From positions 1 to 7,858 of the forward strand of contig SFNC01000085.1 of assembly GCA_004554255.1 (NCBI GenBank): a stretch of DNA of 7,858 nt, read 5' to 3'. A program made the translations under genes and the position numbers. This DNA comes from Bacteroidales bacterium. GTDB taxonomy: Bacteria > Bacteroidota > Bacteroidia > Bacteroidales > Muribaculaceae. Of the stretch, positions 5,501 to 7,858 are shown one piece after another. The notes under the pieces were generated by a model. It made no database searches, was not told the origin of the DNA, and saw only the letters and a program-made list of their open reading frames with translations. Positions within the stretch are counted from its first letter, which is position 1. Each line of letters starts with the position of its first letter.

Positions 5501-7155
5501 GCGGGAATGATGGAATATCCCGCCACGGCATCGCTCGTGTAGTCCTTCAACGCCCATGATTGCGCGGCGCTTTCAGCCGAGGCTTCGGCAAAAGTCACGG
5601 CCTCGTCATTTGCGGGCGTGCCGTCGTGGGCTATCACCAGCGAAGCAGACTTCTTGCTGTACATCTTGAAATTGTCGGGCGTGCCGACAAAGCACCACAG
5701 GTTGTTCTCCGAAGCAACGTCGATGATTTCCGTATCGATGTTCTGTTCCGCTGCGGGCGTGTCGCTCAGGAGGGCGAAGCCATAGGCATTGTGGCGCGAG
5801 TTGCGCACGCGGATCCATTTGTCGCCATAGTTTTCAGAGAAAATATTCGGCGTGATAACGGCCGTGTACGAAACGGTGCCGCTAAGGCTGCTTACGTCTA
5901 CCGTCGCGCCCACGTTGTTGCTGCTCGAATCCACGAACCCGCCGAAATTATAAGCCGCGCTGCCGAGGCTGAGGCTGAGGGTCGGCGCGGTGATGGTCTC
6001 GTCGTCGGTCAAGGCGAATGCTGCGGGGAGGGCTTGCGTCTTGCCGTTCCACGCGGCTGTGGCTTCTGCCAGCGGGTTGCCGCCCACTTCCAGCACGGGC
6101 ACGTCCTCTACGGGTACGAAAACGTAATTGGCGGAATAGTCCGAACTGCCCTTCTCATAATTGCTGCCGCTTGCTTGGTCGAACGCTCCGTCGTTTTTCA
6201 TCACGAGATATTTCGATGCCGCATTGCAGTAGATATGCGCAGTCGTGCCCGAGGGCACGCCGTCTGAAATGGTCAAGTTATAGCCCTCGTTAGAGAAAGC
6301 TTTGAAACCGAAATATTTGCCGCTGCTCACGTTTTGCAACTGATGGTATGTGCCGTCAAACGAAGTGCAGGTGAACTTATAAAGCTCCGCATTTTTCGTG
6401 ATGCCGTTGCTCACCTTCAGCGTGCCGTTGTCGTTGTAGAAATATTGGCGCGTATCGTTGTCGCAATAGATATAATAGGTCTTTCCCGGCACAGGGATAT
6501 TAGCTGGGATGACCACATTGGTTTCTTCAACTTTGTAGAAAGCAAACGGGTGCGACGCGCCCCATTTCGTCCAGCCGCTCGTCGTACCGTTCCAGCAGTC
6601 GCCGCTCTCGTTCGATTGCCCGTTTGAAGAGACCGATGTGCCGCAAATCGTCCACACGCCGCTGACTTCCGTCAATTCGCTTGTAAGGGTGGTGCTGCCA
6701 TCGTGGTTTTCAGATTTGAAAGTTGTGCCACTTGGCTTCGGGCAAGAAGAAGTGGCCCAATCCTGCACGTAGATCAGGTTTTGTGCTGCGTCGGTGTATG
6801 TGCCTGTGGCGCTGGCGTATTTGCCCGTTGCCACCGACTGGAAATAATAGCTGTGGTCGGCGCTGCCTTTCGTCACCTTCCAAAGATAGGTGTTCGACAC
6901 GGTGCTGAACGCCGAGGGTTTCGGGTGGGCATCCCCCGTGTGTCCGAAGCCGCTGGCGGCGCTGCTGATAAAGCCCGTGCGGTCTTGTGTGCCGTTATTA
7001 AAGGCAGTGTTGTAAATCATGTACGTGGCACCGTCCTCCAAGGCGGTCACGCGTTCTGTGGGCCTGTAACCCGTCAAGTTGGTCTGCGCCTGCGCAGGCG
7101 ATACCCCCAAAAGGAACAAAAGTGTCCCTCCTAAAAAAAATCGTAAAATTTTCAT
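2593..7155 (-). CDS. Secreted multidomain exo-alpha-sialidase (GH33)
   Basis: 1520 residues, far longer than a bare sialidase of about 400-550. The start at 7155 is chosen because MKILRFFLGGTLLFLLGVSP then AQAQ is a clean signal peptide; an upstream in-frame ATG at 7212 would lie inside the promoter and mask it. Order: lectin-like module 29-211 ('LEDGATYMIYNT'), second 220-350 ('PGKTYYIYCDN'), beta region and a possible ricin-like module 446-588, a short Ig-like beta stretch to about 680, and the sialidase propeller about 688-1089. The propeller has YRIP (701-704, first Arg of the triad R702), ADNR plus D725 (likely acid/base Asp), Asp boxes SKDNGATW (739-746) and SDDFGENW (889-896), EPKCEELPDG (912-921) with following SSR, and RNSAYST (R1035, likely nucleophile Y1039). 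Then a FIVAR-like helical linker (1103-1151), another lectin-like module ('PEDGKTYVFTN', 1155-1321), a beta domain (about 1334-1471) and the tail 'YDLSGRR...GGIYIRSGKK'. It would remove terminal sialic acid from host glycans outside the cell. Catalytic residue assignments follow family patterns, not alignment. Confidence 0.94.
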   Translation of the reverse strand: MKILRFFLGGTLLFLLGVSPAQAQTNLTGYRPTERVTALEDGATYMIYNTAFNNGTQDRTGFISSAASGFGHTGDAHPKPSAFSTVSNTYLWKVTKGSADHSYYFQSVATGKYASATGTYTDAAQNLIYVQDWATSSCPKPSGTTFKSENHDGSTTLTSELTEVSGVWTICGTSVSSNGQSNESGDCWNGTTSGWTKWGASHPFAFYKVEETNVVIPANIPVPGKTYYIYCDNDTRQYFYNDNGTLKVSNGITKNAELYKFTCTSFDGTYHQLQNVSSGKYFGFKAFSNEGYNLTISDGVPSGTTAHIYCNAASKYLVMKNDGAFDQASGSNYEKGSSDYSANYVFVPVEDVPVLEVGGNPLAEATAAWNGKTQALPAAFALTDDETITAPTLSLSLGSAAYNFGGFVDSSSNNVGATVDVSSLSGTVSYTAVITPNIFSENYGDKWIRVRNSRHNAYGFALLSDTPAAEQNIDTEIIDVASENNLWCFVGTPDNFKMYSKKSASLVIAHDGTPANDEAVTFAEASAESAAQSWALKDYTSDAVAGYSIIPAGNTQNIGLNPHGGVGNVLKFYGNGDGGNRWYFEVIDTEKYLTQNITVDGTAFDGNAVAQLTYTVNGTSSVATITGAQSSKAYLPVGASISLTSYTYRGFDLTACTLNGAAYDGSEFTLEAAGENALNLTYTANADRMLFKTPDANGKPYRIPAIATAKNGHIIAVADNRPCGSDVGYGEVDLKARISKDNGATWGTEFFIANGTGIEGSPVAFDYAFGDAAIVADRESNKVLVLSVCGKTVCGNGNYTLDSNSNPNRVAKVVGTYNETSGEWEWTTPVEVTDKFYPLFVKNGTTVTVASLFVGSGRIMQSRVVKKGDYFRLYAALWTKNQGNRVVYSDDFGENWNILGTVDDRPASSGDEPKCEELPDGTVILSSRKGSGRYFNLFTFADGTFTTGTWGTAVSSNNVSGGLTTSDSGTNGEIFCLKDVLNKTTGAKETVMLQSVPKGTGRKNVSIWYKVIDSATQTPTSFATGWTLGKQVSFRNSAYSTMTLQQDNRIGFLFEEEPGGYTIVYTPLTIDDATGGAYTVYNDSNRVEVAINTLAEPALAMTGVGYPVAGGSSRAALEAAKTEARNSTGDIETRLADLSSAVTAYKSATSDIQMPEDGKTYVFTNVHPTAGKNYINYASTELTLVARGTGDANDLPQSAKFTCHVVNGRYMFVNNEGKYLIWRGSAAGQNSNKGYMDAYDATHGTLFVEKMALNGTNTGSASSLADLFGYVCFGGKRGTTDVCFIISANSTSSSFNQDTSKFLRYNSAHSTAFTFEEVDYANHPTLLEIQGSKISGIEGETHIGTFSAPFETELPNGVRAYYASAANANTGITLQEITGTVPANTGVIITATTATPGYFAPATTVTTIENNQLSHTAGAAHTIVENDYILATSNGVTALYKARVGGNNLKMNKAFLNLGTSLSPSFMLSFEDALTGISGIENHADANGGNAPLYDLSGRRIAQPQRGGIYIRSGKKIFVK

Positions 7156-7209
7156 GGTAATGTTTTTAGATGAAGAATCAAAGAAACTTAAATGCATTAA
7201 ATGCCGTTG

Positions 7210-7241
7210 CAAACTTAAAACATATTTTGAAAGTCAGCAAT
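7210..7241 (-). promoter_or_regulatory. Bacteroidetes-type promoter of the sialidase gene
   Basis: On the minus strand ATTG (7238-7241) and TAAGTTTG (7210-7217, exact TAnnTTTG) are 20 nt apart. The start of transcription would be near 7204, leaving a leader of about 50 nt before the ATG at 7155. This supports 7155 rather than 7212 as the start codon. Confidence 0.65.
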
Positions 7242-7299
7242 CGGGGGGGGTAAAAGATGTTAAAAGCCGAAATTTTCTTAAAAATACATTTTGAAAAGT
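7214..7299. repeat. Degenerate direct repeat overlapping the sialidase promoter
   Basis: CTTAAAACATATTTTGAAAGT (7214-7234, without its last base to compare 20) resembles the stretch at 7277-7299 (CTTAAAAATACATTTTGAAA then AGT), differing by two one-base insertions and a short AT permutation, 63 bp apart. The first copy spans the -10-side half of the promoter. The sequence is AT-rich, so chance similarity is possible. Confidence 0.35.
7243..7250. repeat. Homopolymeric G8 tract next to the sialidase -33 box
   Basis: Eight consecutive G residues begin 1 nt upstream (in transcription sense) of the ATTG -33 box. Such tracts are prone to slippage; here a change in length would alter the spacing of any upstream activator site but not the -33/-7 spacer. 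Confidence 0.6.
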
Positions 7300-7346
7300 G
7301 CAATTTCTCTTTGAATTGTTGTAATTGCGCCCCTTACTTGTGAGGC

Positions 7347-7386
7347 AAAAAAACTCCCGGGCGCATCAGACGGTGCGCTCGGGAGT
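7347..7386 (-). terminator. Rho-independent terminator of the right-hand T9SS-cargo gene
   Basis: ACTCCCGGGCGCA (7353-7365) pairs with TGCGCTCGGGAGT (7374-7386) over 13 positions with a single G-T wobble and an 8-nt loop. On the minus strand the stem is followed by a run of seven T (complement of A7347-A7353). It lies 33 nt after the stop codon at 7420 and separates that gene from the sialidase transcript. Confidence 0.9.
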
Positions 7387-7419
7387 ATATATTATAATAT
7401 TGTATGTCTCTCTCAAAAA

Positions 7420-7858
7420 CTATTTGAGGATGTGCTTCTGCGTGGTGACCGTGCCGTCTGCTGCCGTCACTTCCACGAGCACCGTACCTGCGGCGATGCC
7501 GTTGAGGTTGAGCGTGCTGCGGCGCGTCTTCTGAATGGTGCGGCCTGCGGCGTCGTACACGCGGATGCTTTTAACGTCTTTGCCCGTTACGCTTAGCGTG
7601 CGGCCGAGGAGCGATACGCTCATCTCGGTTGCGGCGGGAAAAGGGGCGATGCCAGTGGGGGTCGGTGCGCTTACGCCGTCGAGCGAGATGAACACCTTGT
7701 CGCCTGCTGAGGTGGACATGGAGATTTCGTTTGCGCTAACAACGGTGAAGTTGGAGGTAAGCTTGCCGTTGAGGTAAATCTTCTTGCCGTTGATGTAGGG
7801 GTAGTTGATCGTGAGCGGCTGGCCTTGGTTGGAGGTGATTTCGGCGTAGGTGCCGATG
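7420..7858 (-). CDS. C-terminal part of a secreted protein with a T9SS type A-like sorting domain (runs off right edge)
   Basis: The minus frame is open from the right edge to TAG at 7422-7420, giving 145 residues of C-terminus; an internal Met at 7719 is not a start, since the frame continues to 'INGKKIYLNGKLTSNF' upstream of it. The last ~75 residues carry the pattern of Por/T9SS sorting domains: 'LSVTGKDVKSIRVYDAAGR', then 'STLNLNGIAAGTVLVEVTAA' and 'KHILK' at the end. In this family the domain directs export through the outer membrane by the type IX system and is removed afterwards. The part before it ('VFISLDGVSAPTPTGIAP') looks like a linker. The catalytic or binding part is outside the window, so no function can be given. 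Confidence 0.85.
   Translation of the reverse strand, partial: IGTYAEITSNQGQPLTINYPYINGKKIYLNGKLTSNFTVVSANEISMSTSAGDKVFISLDGVSAPTPTGIAPFPAATEMSVSLLGRTLSVTGKDVKSIRVYDAAGRTIQKTRRSTLNLNGIAAGTVLVEVTAADGTVTTQKHILK

Noticed and set aside
4174..5559. Long plus-strand open frame of 461 codons opposite the sialidase
   Set aside because: It is antisense to the catalytic domain. It lacks any recognisable motif, has a composition rich in Ala, Val, Arg, His and Gly as expected from the reverse of GC-rich codons, and the minus frame has clear sialidase motifs throughout.
7156..7212. Upstream start for the sialidase at 7212
   Set aside because: It would add 19 residues before a clean signal peptide and would start inside the TAAGTTTG promoter box.

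Overview
The window reads as Bacteroidales DNA, most likely Prevotellaceae or a close relative. The evidence is: promoters of the Bacteroidetes type (TTG-like -33 box plus TAnnTTTG), no Shine-Dalgarno sequence before the starts, a type IX secretion (T9SS)-like C-terminal domain, the short C-terminal tail 'YDLSGRR...GIYI..GKK' seen on many Prevotella/Bacteroides secreted proteins, and an AAA+/DUF4143 ATPase of a kind abundant in this order. Genus is inference. All recognisable genes lie on the minus strand, so transcription runs from the right edge to the left edge.

Right to left: (1) 7858-7420 is the C-terminal end of a secreted protein with a T9SS-type sorting domain, followed by a clear rho-independent terminator (7347-7386). 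(2) An intergenic region holds an 8-G tract, a degenerate direct repeat and a good promoter (7210-7241). (3) 7155-2593 encodes a 1520-residue secreted multidomain exo-sialidase (GH33): signal peptide, several lectin-like beta modules, catalytic propeller with YRIP and Asp boxes, a helical linker, another lectin-like module, a beta domain and the short C-terminal tail. (4) A 58-codon gene (2567-2391) starts 25 nt after the sialidase stop; it belongs by appearance to the small 'MKK.YI.P...LLA.SG' peptides of Bacteroidales, whose role I do not know. A second peptide-like tail lies just after it in another frame. (5) A short tandem repeat and a strong GC hairpin (2169-2206) close this unit.

(6) A tandem 32-bp repeat with an overlapping 16-bp inverted repeat sits directly upstream of the promoter of an AAA+ ATPase with a DUF4143 C-terminus (2007-715). 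(7) 428-588 is a REPIN-like element: two 20-bp perfect palindromes, each with GTAG at its foot, in opposite orientation around an internal hairpin. It lies between a near-consensus promoter (599-630) and the start of the last gene, so it should form almost the whole 5' leader of that mRNA. (8) 388-1 is the N-terminus of a secreted protein with HAF-like repeats, cut by the left edge.

Functionally, the sialidase would release sialic acid from host glycoconjugates at the cell surface or outside the cell; the two partial genes are also exported proteins. No sialic acid transport or catabolism genes are in view. The most unusual items are the REPIN-like leader with a compensated base change, the repeat array at the ATPase promoter, and the small peptide gene(s) behind the sialidase.
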